From Soonwooa buanensis (GTDB lineage: Bacteria > Bacteroidota > Bacteroidia > Flavobacteriales > Weeksellaceae): a stretch of 64,000 nucleotides of DNA. How positions within the stretch are numbered: the stretch's first letter is position 1; every line of letters starts with the position of its first letter. The stretch spans positions 62,001 through 126,000 of the forward strand of contig NZ_FUYZ01000001.1 of the NCBI RefSeq assembly GCF_900167905.1, written 5' to 3'. Below the pieces are notes generated by a model. The model saw only the letters and a program-made list of their open reading frames with translations, did not search any database and was not told the origin of the DNA. Shown piece by piece: positions 9,363-18,508 of the stretch. The position numbers and the translations under genes are program-made.

Positions 9363-10193
9363 ATGCGCAATTTATATATTCTATTTGCTCTCATTTTTCT
9401 TCTATCTTGTGGACAAAACTCGCACGAAATAACGAGTGCTAATGCTTCCTTGATGGAGGTTATGCCAGAAGCCAAAGCTGTCGATTTCGCGAATAGCAAC
9501 ACATCAACACCTACAGATTCTGTCGCAGTTAGTATTGATAAAAAAATCATCAAAAGTGCAAATCTCGATATCGAAGTTTCGAATCTAGAAAAAGCCAAAC
9601 AAAACATACAAGAAGGTCTAAAAAAGAACAAAGGCTACATCCAAAACGAAACTTTTAGTTCACAACCTGACCGAGATGTTGTTTCGTTTTTCATAAAAGT
9701 TCCGAATGAAAATTTTGATGCGTTGATTAATTCGTTTTCGACAGGTTTGGGAGATTTGATTTCTAAAAATGTAAAATCCGATGACGTCACCGAAGAATAT
9801 ACGGATGTTTCAATTCGATTAAATAATAAATTAGCTTTCCTCGACAAGTATCGTGATCTTCTAAAACAAACCAATTCTACAAAAGATATTCTCGAAATTC
9901 AGGAGAAAATAAGAGCTTTGGAAGAGGAAATTGACTCAGCGAAAGGCCGACTAAAATTCATTGATGATCGTGTTAAATACAGTACAATCGACATGACAAT
10001 TGCGAAAATAAAACCTCAAAACTCGGTAACTTCCAAAATAGGATTCGGAACTAAATTCGTGGATTCTATATCTCAAGGTTGGAATAATTTTGTTGATTTC
10101 GTTTTAGGATTGGTTTCATTCTGGCCATTTTTATTGATTATTCCTGTATTAATATTTCTTTGGAAAAAATGGAAAGCAAGGAGAAAGAAATAA
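9363..10193 (+). CDS. DUF4349 domain lipoprotein
   Basis: A 276-residue lipoprotein with lipobox IFLLSC (Cys16). The DUF4349 domain spans about residues 58-270. It starts IIKSANLDIEVSNLEKAKQN, has a central coiled coil (ILEIQEKIRALEEEIDSAKG), and ends with a transmembrane helix (WPFLLIIPVLIFLWKKW) and a basic tail, which is the family's usual layout. The molecular function of DUF4349 is not established; it is anchored in the envelope and may act as a scaffold. Last clearly intact gene of the small exported-protein run. Confidence 0.9.
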   Translation: MRNLYILFALIFLLSCGQNSHEITSANASLMEVMPEAKAVDFANSNTSTPTDSVAVSIDKKIIKSANLDIEVSNLEKAKQNIQEGLKKNKGYIQNETFSSQPDRDVVSFFIKVPNENFDALINSFSTGLGDLISKNVKSDDVTEEYTDVSIRLNNKLAFLDKYRDLLKQTNSTKDILEIQEKIRALEEEIDSAKGRLKFIDDRVKYSTIDMTIAKIKPQNSVTSKIGFGTKFVDSISQGWNNFVDFVLGLVSFWPFLLIIPVLIFLWKKWKARRKK

Positions 10194-10289
10194 CAATGAT
10201 CAAGTTATAATTGTCAAGTTTTTAAAAGTAAACTGAACGAATTAACCACAAAAGGAAAACCTGAAATAAAAGGAAATCCTTTTGCTATT

Positions 10290-10691
10290 TTGTCGTTCAA
10301 TAATTCAAAATGTCCTTTTTATGGCTTGATTAACGAAGGTGAATTTAGAATAACTAGAAACTCAAACTATTTTTCTATTCCATTTTTAATTGAGGGAAAC
10401 TTTTCTGAGAACAAATACAATACAGATGTTAATTATCAAGTAAAACCGATAGCTTTCGGATATTATTGGCTGAGAATTTTTCCAGCTTTAATCAACTTTG
10501 TTTTAATTATTTCATTCATTATCAATGACAAACAACTTGAAATAGATTCATTTAACCCGTATAAAATAATAGTTGCCATTTTATTGTTTGAAATTTTCAT
10601 CTTCGCCCCATTATTTTTTTCTGAATTAGGAAAAAGAAGATTTGAAACGAAATTTTTAGAGGAATTAAAAATCTTAAATAAAAACAACTAG
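10290..10691 (+). CDS. Hypothetical two-helix membrane protein, probably 5'-degraded
   Basis: The frame is open from 10200 to 10691 but has no ATG; the first plausible start is TTG at 10290, giving 133 residues. Codons upstream of 10290 read sensibly (ELTTKGKPEIKGNPFAIL), which suggests the original protein was longer and lost its start. Two hydrophobic helices lie at about 58-76 (IFPALINFVLIISFIIN) and 88-108 (IIVAILLFEIFIFAPLFF). No family recognised. It is followed immediately by a structured repeat, so it may be a remnant left by a rearrangement at that repeat. Confidence 0.45.
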   Translation: MSFNNSKCPFYGLINEGEFRITRNSNYFSIPFLIEGNFSENKYNTDVNYQVKPIAFGYYWLRIFPALINFVLIISFIINDKQLEIDSFNPYKIIVAILLFEIFIFAPLFFSELGKRRFETKFLEELKILNKNN

Positions 10692-10696
10692 TAGTC

Positions 10697-10800
10697 ACTA
10701 GCCCCGATAGGAACGGCATCCTTTTGTGGTGGCGTGAGGCGACGGAGCGTAGCGGAGTCGTCCGAGCGACACTACAAAAGATATAGTGGATAGCGGGAAA
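10697..10800 (+). repeat. Structured GC-rich intergenic repeat element (copy A)
   Basis: A GC-rich block in AT-rich surroundings. A 10-bp stem pairs 10721-10730 (CTTTTGTGGT) with 10771-10780 (ACTACAAAAG). An inner arm lies at about 10736-10765 (GGCGAC against GTCGTC). An outer CCCG (10703-10706) pairs with CGGG (10794-10797). From memory, similar stem-loop elements are scattered between genes in Chryseobacterium and Flavobacterium genomes. It does not code for protein in any convincing frame. Whether it is a small RNA, a terminator-like element or a mobile mini-repeat is unknown. Confidence 0.7.
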
Positions 10801-10810
10801 AAGCTTCAAA

Positions 10811-10847
10811 AAAAAATCCTAACTAAAATTTTAGTTAGGATTTTTAT
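10811..10847. terminator. Bidirectional terminator between convergent genes
   Basis: AAAATCCTAACTAAAA hairpinned with TTTTAGTTAGGATTTTT: a long perfect inverted repeat with A-run and T-run flanks. It serves the plus-strand gene ending at 10691 and the RND operon ending at 10864. Confidence 0.88.
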
Positions 10848-10863
10848 TATGTTTTTTAAAATT

Positions 10864-12267
10864 CTAAAATTGTCCGCCACCAAGTGCACGATAGAATTCG
10901 GTCATGGCTTGCAATTGTTGCAACTTGTCATTAACTGCAGATAATTGTGCCTGTAACAAGGCTTGTTCTGCCGTCAAAACATTAACGTAATTAACTTTGG
11001 ATGAGTAAGTTAACAACTCATTACTAAAATCAACCGTCTTTTGTAAAGATTCGATTTGTAGTTGACGCGTTGTCTCTTTGGATTTTGCTTTTTCGTAAGT
11101 TACCAAAGCATCCGAAACCTCTGCACCAGCTGTTAACAAAGTCTTTTCAAAATTGAGATAAGCTTGTTCTTTACGAGCTTCCGTTATTTTGACTTGCGCC
11201 TTGCGATTGCCTTGTTGGAAGATATTTTGGGTTAAAGTTCCGCCAACGGTATAGAATAATGACTCTTTGAAAAAGTCTTTAATATTCTTCGACGAAAGAC
11301 CTAATGCTGCCGTAATATTAAGTGATGGATAAACCTGCGCCAAAGCTACATTTTTGTTTTCGAAAGCTTGACGAAATGCCATCTCAGCCGACAAAACATC
11401 TGGACGATTCTGCAACAACGATGCTGGAAGTCCAGTTCTGAAATCTGACGAAACAACTTGCGAGTCAATGCTATTTCTTTCAATATCTTTTGGTGCTTCA
11501 CCCATTAAAAGATTAAGTGCATTTTCGGTTTGTTGAATTTGAATTTCCAAATCTGGAATCATCAACTGCGCCGAATATAAATTGGCTTTACTTTGCTCAA
11601 CATCCGCACCCGTCAAATAGGCTGCATCCATCAACAACTGCACAGCTTCAACATTTTTGGTACGAAGATCGACCGTTTGCTTTGTAATTGCTAACTGTTT
11701 GTCCAAAGACAACAACTGATAATACAAACTTGCAGCTTGCGCCACCAATTGTGTTTGTACCGCTCTTCTAGCCGCTTCAGTTTGTAAAAAGCCAGCGTAA
11801 GCAGAACGCTTCATTGCAGCCATTTTTCCCCAGATATCAACTTCCCAACCTGCAGAAACGCCCAATTGGAAGTTCATGATGTCTGGCATTCTAAAATTAC
11901 TACCTTGCGCCGCCGCACTATTTTTGGTGTCTTTTATAGAAGCAATTCCGTCAAGAGTTGGCAAATTGTTGAGTTGCGATTGTTTGAAAACCGCATCCGC
12001 TTCATTAATTCTCGTTACAGCGATTTTTAAATCATAATTATTCTCAATCGTTTTTTTGATAACACTTTGTAGTTTGTCATCCGCAAAAATTTGATTCCAA
12101 GCGACTTTCGCCATAGACAACGAATCGGCGTTGGTTTGCTTTCTAAACAACGACTTATCCCAATCGGCTTTTACACTTGGTTTTTGATAGGTTTCCGTGA
12201 CTTTACAAGACTGCATTAATCCCGCTAAAGCTATTGTGGAAACTATATGTGAAGTTTTAATTTTCAT
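10864..12267 (-). CDS. RND efflux outer-membrane factor, TolC/NodT family lipoprotein
   Basis: Outer-membrane channel of a tripartite drug/solute efflux pump. I place the start at 12267 (467 residues), because there it begins with a lipoprotein signal, SHIVSTIALAGLMQSC (Cys21); a longer open frame upstream overlaps the pump gene and has no signal. The body holds two OEP repeats (about 60-260 and 275-460) with long helices and the LPASLLQNRPDVLSAEMAFR segment characteristic of NodT-type factors. It sits 22 bp downstream of the pump gene, and all three efflux parts are in one operon. Confidence 0.93.
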   Translation of the reverse strand: MKIKTSHIVSTIALAGLMQSCKVTETYQKPSVKADWDKSLFRKQTNADSLSMAKVAWNQIFADDKLQSVIKKTIENNYDLKIAVTRINEADAVFKQSQLNNLPTLDGIASIKDTKNSAAAQGSNFRMPDIMNFQLGVSAGWEVDIWGKMAAMKRSAYAGFLQTEAARRAVQTQLVAQAASLYYQLLSLDKQLAITKQTVDLRTKNVEAVQLLMDAAYLTGADVEQSKANLYSAQLMIPDLEIQIQQTENALNLLMGEAPKDIERNSIDSQVVSSDFRTGLPASLLQNRPDVLSAEMAFRQAFENKNVALAQVYPSLNITAALGLSSKNIKDFFKESLFYTVGGTLTQNIFQQGNRKAQVKITEARKEQAYLNFEKTLLTAGAEVSDALVTYEKAKSKETTRQLQIESLQKTVDFSNELLTYSSKVNYVNVLTAEQALLQAQLSAVNDKLQQLQAMTEFYRALGGGQF

Positions 12268-12289
12268 TGTAATAGATTTTCTTGTGAGA

Positions 12290-15200
12290 TTATTCGCTAA
12301 GTCTGTTTCCATAATCTTCTTCGAAAACTTTCTTGTTAGACACACGTTCTTGTAAATATTGGAAGATTGCAAACAATGCTGGAATAAATAATACCCCAAA
12401 TATTGTCCCAACCAACATACCGCCAATCGCACCAATACCAATCGATTGGTTACCAATCGCACCAGCGCCACTTGCAGACGCTAACGGAATTAATCCAAAT
12501 ATAAATGCAAACGAGGTCATCAAAATCGGACGAATCCTTTGTTTAGCTCCAGAAATAGCAGCTCTACCAATACTGTAACCCATTTTACGCGCATCCAAAG
12601 CAAATTCAACAATAAGAATTGCATTTTTTGCCAAGAGTCCAATCAACATAATCAAGGAAATCTGCGTGTAAATATTGTTTGACTTACCAATCCAGCTTGA
12701 GAACATCATCGCTCCAGCCAAACCAACTGGCAATGACAACATTACAGCAAATGGAAGTAAATAACTTTCGTATTGCGCTGCCAACAAGAAATAAACGAAT
12801 ACACAACAAAGCATAAAGATAAATACGGTCTGACTTCCAGAGTTAACCTCTTCTCTTGTTAAACCAGAAAATTCGTACCCATAACCTGTTGGAAGTGTTT
12901 CTGCCGCAACTTGTTTTACAACTTCAATCGCGTCACCAGAACTGTAACCCGCATTTGGCGTACCATTAACTGACACAGAAGTAAAGAGATTAAAACGTCC
13001 AATTGCTTGCGGACCATATACCTTTTTAGTGGTTACAAAACGGCTAACTGGTGCCATAACCCCAGCACTATTTCTCACCATCATCGAGTTCAGATTTTCT
13101 AAACTTTGACGTTGATCTGCTGGTGCTTGGTAGATGACACGATATTGTTTTCCAAACAAATTAACATTGGAAGAATATACTCCACCAAAATAACCTTGCA
13201 TCACCGATAAGATATCATTAACTGTAAAACCAGCAGCTTTAGCCGTCGGCACATCAATATCAATCATATATTGCGGATAGTTTGGATTAAATGACGTAAA
13301 TGCATTTTGTACTTCTGGACGCTCTTTCAATGCGTTTATAAAGTCGTTACTTACCTTCGTTAAATCTTCAATACTCCCACCTTTTTGATCCTGAACTTGA
13401 AATTCGAAACCAGCCGCATTACCAAAACCTTGAAGCGTTGGTCGACCAAAGAATACCAATTTTGCATCTTTAATACCTGCAGTTTTTTGGTATAACCTTG
13501 CTAAAAGTGCTTGTGTACTTTCTTCTTTACTTTTACGTTCAGACCAAGGTTTTAATTTCAGAATTAACATACCATTGTTACTTCCCGATCCCGACATCAT
13601 ACCACGACCAGACACTTTAAGAATGTGCGCCACTTCTGGCTCTTGTTTAACAATAGCTTCTACTTCATCAAGAACAGCCTGTGTTCTAACTTCATTTGCA
13701 CCCAACGGCAACGAAATATCAGCCATTACACCACCCATATCTTCTGACGGAACAAAAGACTTAGGCGTTGTATTCATCAACCAAATAAATATTCCTGTAA
13801 AAGCAACAAGTCCTAAACCTGCAACCCATTTTTTTCTTAATAAAAATAATACCCAAGTTGAATAACGTTTAACAAATGCATCAAAAATGGTATTAAAATA
13901 CATGAAAAATCGTTGCATCACATTCATTTTCTTAGCTTCATGCGAATGTGGTTTTAGGAAAATCGCACACAAAGCCGGACTCAATGTCAAAGCGTTAACC
14001 GCCGAAAGTGCAATCGAAATTGCTAAAGTTAAACCAAATTGCTTATAAAATACACCCGCCGAACCTGTAATAAAACTTACGGGTACGAATACAGCGGACA
14101 TAACTAACGTAATACTGATAATCGCTCCACTAATCTCGCCCATCGCATTAACCGATGCACGAAGTGGCGATTTTTCACCTTGTTCCAATTTACTATGGAC
14201 CGCTTCAACAACAACAATAGCGTCATCCACAACAATACCAACTGCGAGAATCAAAGCGAAAAGCGTTAGTAAGTTGATTGTAAATCCGAAAATATTTAGG
14301 AAAAAGAATGTACCAATAATCGCAACAGGAACCGCAATTGCAGGAATTAATGTTGAACGCCAATCTTGTAAGAACAAAAATACCACCAAGAAAACCAAGA
14401 TAAATGCCTCAATCAAAGTATGCACAACCTTCTCAATAGAAGCATCTAGGAAGTCATTCGCGTTAACGAGTGTTGTCCATTTAATACCATTTGGGAAACC
14501 TTTTTCGGCATTGGTTAATACTGCTAAAGTTTGATCAATAACATCTTGCGCGTTAGATCCAGCCGTTTGCGAAATCGCAATACCAATACTCGGATTACCA
14601 TCTGTAAAACTCTTCCCAGTGTAATCTTGCGCACCTAATTCTATTTTAGCAACATCTTTCAGACGAAGAATTTGTCCGTTTTCAGTTCCTTTCAAAACGA
14701 TTTCTTCGAACTGAGGAATCTCTGTTAAACGACCTTTGTATTTTAAAGTATATCTAAAACTTGTATTAGCCTCGTCACCAACACTTCCTGGCGCAGCTTC
14801 AATATTTTGTTCTGCTAAAACGGCATTAATATCCGAAGGAACTAAGCCATAAGCCGCCATCTTTTGCGGATCCAACCAAATCCTAACCGAATAATCTTTA
14901 GTACCGAAAACCGTGGCATCACCAACACCTGCTACCCTTTTAATCTGTGGAATAATGTTGATGTTCGCGTAGTTTTGGATAAAAGTTTGATCAAATTGCG
15001 GGTTTTCACTATACAATGAAAATATTAAAACATTGGAACTCTGACGTTTAACAACCGTAACCCCAGCTTGTGTCACCTCACGAGGTAACAAACTGTTGGC
15101 TCTAGAAACTCTGTTCTGTACGTTAACCGCTGCAATATCAGGATTTATCCCTTGTTTGAAATAGACTGTAACCGATCCAGATCCATCATTGGTTGCTGAT

Positions 15201-15439
15201 GATGTCATGTACGTCATACCTTCCACCCCGTTGATTTGCTCTTCCAGAGGGACAATGACACTTTTTAAGATAACATCAGCATTGGCTCCCATATAGTTGG
15301 CATTAACTACAACTGTCGGTGGCGCAATATCTGGATACTGCGCTACGGGAAGCGTAAAGATGCCCAAGACTCCCAAAATGACGATAATGATGGAAATTAC
15401 CGTCGAAAGTACTGGACGTTCTATAAATTTTTTAAACAT
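12290..15439 (-). CDS. RND multidrug efflux pump, HAE1 family inner-membrane transporter
   Basis: A 1049-residue AcrB-like proton antiporter in the inner membrane. It begins MFKKFIERPVLSTVISIIIV, the standard RND start, with twelve predicted membrane helices in two halves. The first TM cluster includes FALILAVGIVVDDAIVVVEA, with the adjacent aspartates of the proton relay in TM4. The porter domains (PN1/PN2, PC1/PC2) lie in the two large periplasmic loops. Length and order match HAE1 pumps that export hydrophobic drugs. It sits between adaptor and outer-membrane factor. Substrate range cannot be read from the sequence. Confidence 0.97.
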   Translation of the reverse strand: MFKKFIERPVLSTVISIIIVILGVLGIFTLPVAQYPDIAPPTVVVNANYMGANADVILKSVIVPLEEQINGVEGMTYMTSSATNDGSGSVTVYFKQGINPDIAAVNVQNRVSRANSLLPREVTQAGVTVVKRQSSNVLIFSLYSENPQFDQTFIQNYANINIIPQIKRVAGVGDATVFGTKDYSVRIWLDPQKMAAYGLVPSDINAVLAEQNIEAAPGSVGDEANTSFRYTLKYKGRLTEIPQFEEIVLKGTENGQILRLKDVAKIELGAQDYTGKSFTDGNPSIGIAISQTAGSNAQDVIDQTLAVLTNAEKGFPNGIKWTTLVNANDFLDASIEKVVHTLIEAFILVFLVVFLFLQDWRSTLIPAIAVPVAIIGTFFFLNIFGFTINLLTLFALILAVGIVVDDAIVVVEAVHSKLEQGEKSPLRASVNAMGEISGAIISITLVMSAVFVPVSFITGSAGVFYKQFGLTLAISIALSAVNALTLSPALCAIFLKPHSHEAKKMNVMQRFFMYFNTIFDAFVKRYSTWVLFLLRKKWVAGLGLVAFTGIFIWLMNTTPKSFVPSEDMGGVMADISLPLGANEVRTQAVLDEVEAIVKQEPEVAHILKVSGRGMMSGSGSNNGMLILKLKPWSERKSKEESTQALLARLYQKTAGIKDAKLVFFGRPTLQGFGNAAGFEFQVQDQKGGSIEDLTKVSNDFINALKERPEVQNAFTSFNPNYPQYMIDIDVPTAKAAGFTVNDILSVMQGYFGGVYSSNVNLFGKQYRVIYQAPADQRQSLENLNSMMVRNSAGVMAPVSRFVTTKKVYGPQAIGRFNLFTSVSVNGTPNAGYSSGDAIEVVKQVAAETLPTGYGYEFSGLTREEVNSGSQTVFIFMLCCVFVYFLLAAQYESYLLPFAVMLSLPVGLAGAMMFSSWIGKSNNIYTQISLIMLIGLLAKNAILIVEFALDARKMGYSIGRAAISGAKQRIRPILMTSFAFIFGLIPLASASGAGAIGNQSIGIGAIGGMLVGTIFGVLFIPALFAIFQYLQERVSNKKVFEEDYGNRLSE

Positions 15440-15474
15440 AAATCTTATTTAAAATTCAGAAAATTCTCAAATAA

Positions 15475-16620
15475 TTAGTTCTTCAAAGTTGCTTGAAGAG
15501 TGGTTTCTTTAGGTACAATTTCGGTGTCATCTTTTAGTAAACCAACACCTTGCACGACAATTTTATCACCAGCTTTTAGACCAGAATCTACGGCGTAAGT
15601 TATACCATCTGGAAGCTCTGTGATTTTGATTTCTTGAGATTTTACTTTATTGTTAGCTCCTACAACATATACAAAAACCTTCCCTTGAAGTTCGTAAGTT
15701 GCTTTTTGTGGAATAACAATGATATTTTCTAAATTGTTCGGTAGTAAAATCGTTGCGCTATAACCACTTCTCAACAAGCCTTGAGGATTAGTAAATGCTG
15801 CACGCATACTAAAAGATCCTGTACTTGGATCTACCAAACCACTTATAGATTCTAGCTTTCCTTTTTCGTTATACATTGTTCCGTCAGAAAGACGAAGACT
15901 TATCAAAGGTGTATTTTTAATTTTTTCTTGAATTGAAGCGCCAGGAGAATGTTTCAAAAAGTTAAGCTGATCTTTTTCATTAATAGAAAAATATGCAAAT
16001 ATTTTTGAGATATTTGAAACTGTTGTCAAAGCCTGTGAAGTACTGGCACTCACATAACTACCAGCCTTTAACGGAAGTGTTCCTACAACTCCAGACACAG
16101 GACTTGTAATTACCGTGTACCCTTGGTTAACTTTCGCATTAGTCAATTGCGCTTGTTGTTCAGCGAGGCTTGCTTGTGCCGCTTTTAGATTAAGTTGTGC
16201 TGCTTGCAATTCGTAAGCAGAAATAATCTTGCGATCAACCAAAGGTTTGGTTTTAGTTACTTGCATTTGCGCTGTTGCAACCGCAGCTTGTGCACTGTTA
16301 ACAGAAGCTTGTGCCACACGAACCATTTGTTCATATTGAGGATTACGAATTCGGAACATAGACTGTCCTCTGCTTACCATTTGTCCCTCATCCACATAAA
16401 GATTCTCGATAAAGCCATCAATCTTCGGTCGTATTTCTACATTTTCCACACCTTCTAATCTTGCTGGATATTCGGTATGATTATCTGCTGCTCCGGCTTT
16501 CGCAACGATATATTCATAAGGTTGCGGTTTGGCATCCTTCTGCGCATCAGGCTTCTTATCTTGTGAACAAGAGACTGCAATAAGCGCTGAAGCCGCCATC
16601 AGTATCGATATTCTTCTCAT
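15475..16620 (-). CDS. RND efflux periplasmic adaptor subunit (lipoprotein)
   Basis: A 381-residue MexA/AcrA-type membrane fusion protein linking the pump to the outer-membrane channel. Lipobox ALIAVSC (Cys18). A split lipoyl domain (RPKIDGFIENLYVDEGQMV on one side, INQGYTVITSPVSGVVG-type strand on the other) flanks a helical hairpin rich in alanine and glutamine (about 95-165). Beta-barrel and membrane-proximal domains follow to the end. First gene of the three-gene efflux operon; 35 bp separates it from the pump. No local TetR or two-component regulator accompanies it. Confidence 0.95.
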   Translation of the reverse strand: MRRISILMAASALIAVSCSQDKKPDAQKDAKPQPYEYIVAKAGAADNHTEYPARLEGVENVEIRPKIDGFIENLYVDEGQMVSRGQSMFRIRNPQYEQMVRVAQASVNSAQAAVATAQMQVTKTKPLVDRKIISAYELQAAQLNLKAAQASLAEQQAQLTNAKVNQGYTVITSPVSGVVGTLPLKAGSYVSASTSQALTTVSNISKIFAYFSINEKDQLNFLKHSPGASIQEKIKNTPLISLRLSDGTMYNEKGKLESISGLVDPSTGSFSMRAAFTNPQGLLRSGYSATILLPNNLENIIVIPQKATYELQGKVFVYVVGANNKVKSQEIKITELPDGITYAVDSGLKAGDKIVVQGVGLLKDDTEIVPKETTLQATLKN

Positions 16621-16761
16621 AAATATTAAAAAAATTAAATGATTTGCTAAAATAAAGTTTTAAAATCAAACAATCGATTGATTTACATCAATAAAAACGA
16701 TTAAAGATAATAGATAATATGTATCGAAGAGCATTGTCACACTATGTTTAACGTTTACTTA

Positions 16762-16794
16762 ACAAAAAAATCCGAAAGCTATAACTTTCGGATT
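16762..16794 (-). terminator. Terminator overlapping the stop of the methyltransferase gene
   Basis: AATCCGAAAG-CTATAA-CTTTCGGATT inverted repeat followed on the minus strand by TTTTTTTG. The TAG stop codon of the methyltransferase lies within the loop. Confidence 0.8.
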
Positions 16795-17546
16795 ATCGGT
16801 AATATTTCATTTTTTTGAAGAGCAAAACGTTTTTGATCGTTTTCTGAAAAATTTTGTGAATAATAATTAATATCAACCTCAAAACCAACACTTTTTAATC
16901 GATCAAAATAATCCATCCCATACCATCTCACATGGTCGTACTGTCCAAAATGCTTCTGCCTCTCTTTAGGATCAGTAATGCTAAAATCTTCATAAGTCTC
17001 GGCTAAACTATTTTTCATTGGGACTTGCACAATTCCCCATCCGTCTTTTCTCATCACACGATACAATTCAGACATGGCTTTTCTATCATCCACAATATGT
17101 TCTAAAACATGATTACAAATAATAACATCAAAACTTGCATCCTCAAACGGCAAATCCAAAATATCGGCTTTAACATCAACAATCGGCGAATACAAATCCG
17201 CAGAAGTATAGTCAAGATTTTTCATCTTTTTGAAACGACGAAGAAACTCTTGTTCGGGCGCAATATGAAGTACTTTAATATTCTTTGAAAAAAAATCTGT
17301 TTCATTCTTAAGATACAACCACATTTGACGGTGTCTCTCCAAAGATAAAGTTCCTGGTGACAATGCATTTTCGCGTTGTTTACCATAACCATACGGAAGA
17401 AATTTCCTATAAGATTTACCATCAATAGGATCCGTAAATCGGTCACCCTTAAAGATTTGATAAATCACAGGACGCGCCAAAATACTTAATTGGATAAGCA
17501 TTGGTCTTGACACTTTATTAAGAAGAAATTTTGCTATTTTTTTCAA
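16779..17546 (-). CDS. Class I SAM-dependent methyltransferase
   Basis: A 255-residue protein. Residues 90-200 form the Rossmann methyltransferase core of the Methyltransf_11 kind. KVLHIAPEQEFLRRFKK is the degenerate motif I, VDVKADILDLPFEDASFDVI covers motifs II and III, and ICNHVLEHIVDDRKAMSELY is the conserved post-motif. An N-terminal basic stretch with a weak hydrophobic patch (LLNKVSRPMLIQLSILARPV) could bind membrane. The substrate is unknown. The gene is single, with its own terminator. Confidence 0.88.
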   Translation of the reverse strand: MKKIAKFLLNKVSRPMLIQLSILARPVIYQIFKGDRFTDPIDGKSYRKFLPYGYGKQRENALSPGTLSLERHRQMWLYLKNETDFFSKNIKVLHIAPEQEFLRRFKKMKNLDYTSADLYSPIVDVKADILDLPFEDASFDVIICNHVLEHIVDDRKAMSELYRVMRKDGWGIVQVPMKNSLAETYEDFSITDPKERQKHFGQYDHVRWYGMDYFDRLKSVGFEVDINYYSQNFSENDQKRFALQKNEILPIIRKL

Positions 17547-17637
17547 ATGAAATAAATTATATTCTACTTTAAATAAAATTTACAACAATTTAAATATTAA
17601 AAGGTTATAAACTTTAATTAAAGTTATTTTTACAAAA

Positions 17638-18447
17638 TTAAAAATCTAACTGAAATGCTTTTTCTTCATCCGAAACAATTCCTAAAGCATCATAAATATA
17701 TTGGTAAGTTGATAGTAAAACCGGCTTACCTTTGATGATACAAACATCATGTTCAAAGTGTGCAGAAGGAAGCATGTCCAAAGTTGTAACCGTCCAACCA
17801 TCATTATGGAATTTCACTTTTTCTGTTCCCATATTTGTCATTGGTTCGATGGCTAAAGCAATACCATCTTTTAAGACCTTACCACTTCCTTTTTTACCAT
17901 AATTGGGCACTTGCGGATCTTCATGCATTTTGCGTCCCAAACCATGCCCTACAAGCTCTCTAACAACGCCATAACCTTCCTTCTCACAATGTACTTGGAT
18001 TGCATTTGCAATATCTCCAACACGTTTACCACGAATACATTGTTCAATACCTTTATAAAGCGATTCTTTGGTCACACGAAGCAGTTTTTTAACTTCTGGC
18101 GTCACTTCTCCAACTTCAAAAGTATAGGCGTGATCACCATAAAAGTCGTTCATATAAACGCCACAATCTACGGACAAAATATCACCTTCCTTCAAAGGTT
18201 CATCATTCGGAATCCCATGCACAACTTGCTCGTTGGGAGAAATACAAAGATTTTTCGGGAAATCGTACATTCCTAAAAATGCTGGATAACCGCCATGATC
18301 ACGAATAAATTCGCCACCCAATTTATCTAAATAGTTAGTTGTAACACCAGGTTTAATTTCCTTCGCAAGCATACCCAAAGTTTTAGAAACCAATTGAGCG
18401 CTTTCTTTCATCAAGCGAAGTTCTTCTATTGTTTTTAACTGTATCAT
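17638..18447 (-). CDS. map: Type I methionyl aminopeptidase
   Basis: Removes the initiator methionine from nascent proteins in the cytoplasm. The 269-residue pita-bread fold carries all expected residues: His78, metal ligands Asp94 and Asp105 (SVDCGVYMNDFYGDHA), His168 (VGHGLGRKMHE), Glu201 (IEPM) and Glu232 (HFEHDVCI). The start MIQLKTIEELRLMKESA is standard. In many bacteria map is near ribosomal or infB genes; here it stands with unrelated genes, separated from the upstream HAD gene by a hairpin terminator. Confidence 0.97.
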   Translation of the reverse strand: MIQLKTIEELRLMKESAQLVSKTLGMLAKEIKPGVTTNYLDKLGGEFIRDHGGYPAFLGMYDFPKNLCISPNEQVVHGIPNDEPLKEGDILSVDCGVYMNDFYGDHAYTFEVGEVTPEVKKLLRVTKESLYKGIEQCIRGKRVGDIANAIQVHCEKEGYGVVRELVGHGLGRKMHEDPQVPNYGKKGSGKVLKDGIALAIEPMTNMGTEKVKFHNDGWTVTTLDMLPSAHFEHDVCIIKGKPVLLSTYQYIYDALGIVSDEEKAFQLDF

Positions 18448-18457
18448 TGTATTAAAA

Positions 18458-18490
18458 AATTAAAATGCTGATTAAAAAACCAGCATTAAA
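18458..18490 (-). terminator. Terminator downstream of the HAD-like gene
   Basis: AATGCTG / CAGCATT stem (18464-18470 with 18481-18487) and a T-rich tail on the minus strand, between the HAD-like gene and map. Confidence 0.65.
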
Positions 18491-18508
18491 AATGTTTGTC
18501 TAAATATT

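Noticed and set aside
12268-12471. N-terminal extension of the outer-membrane factor to 12471
   Set aside because: It overlaps the pump gene and has no signal peptide; the start at 12267 gives a clean lipobox.
14274-14534. Short plus-strand frames inside the RND pump gene
   Set aside because: Low-complexity translations opposite a conserved gene.
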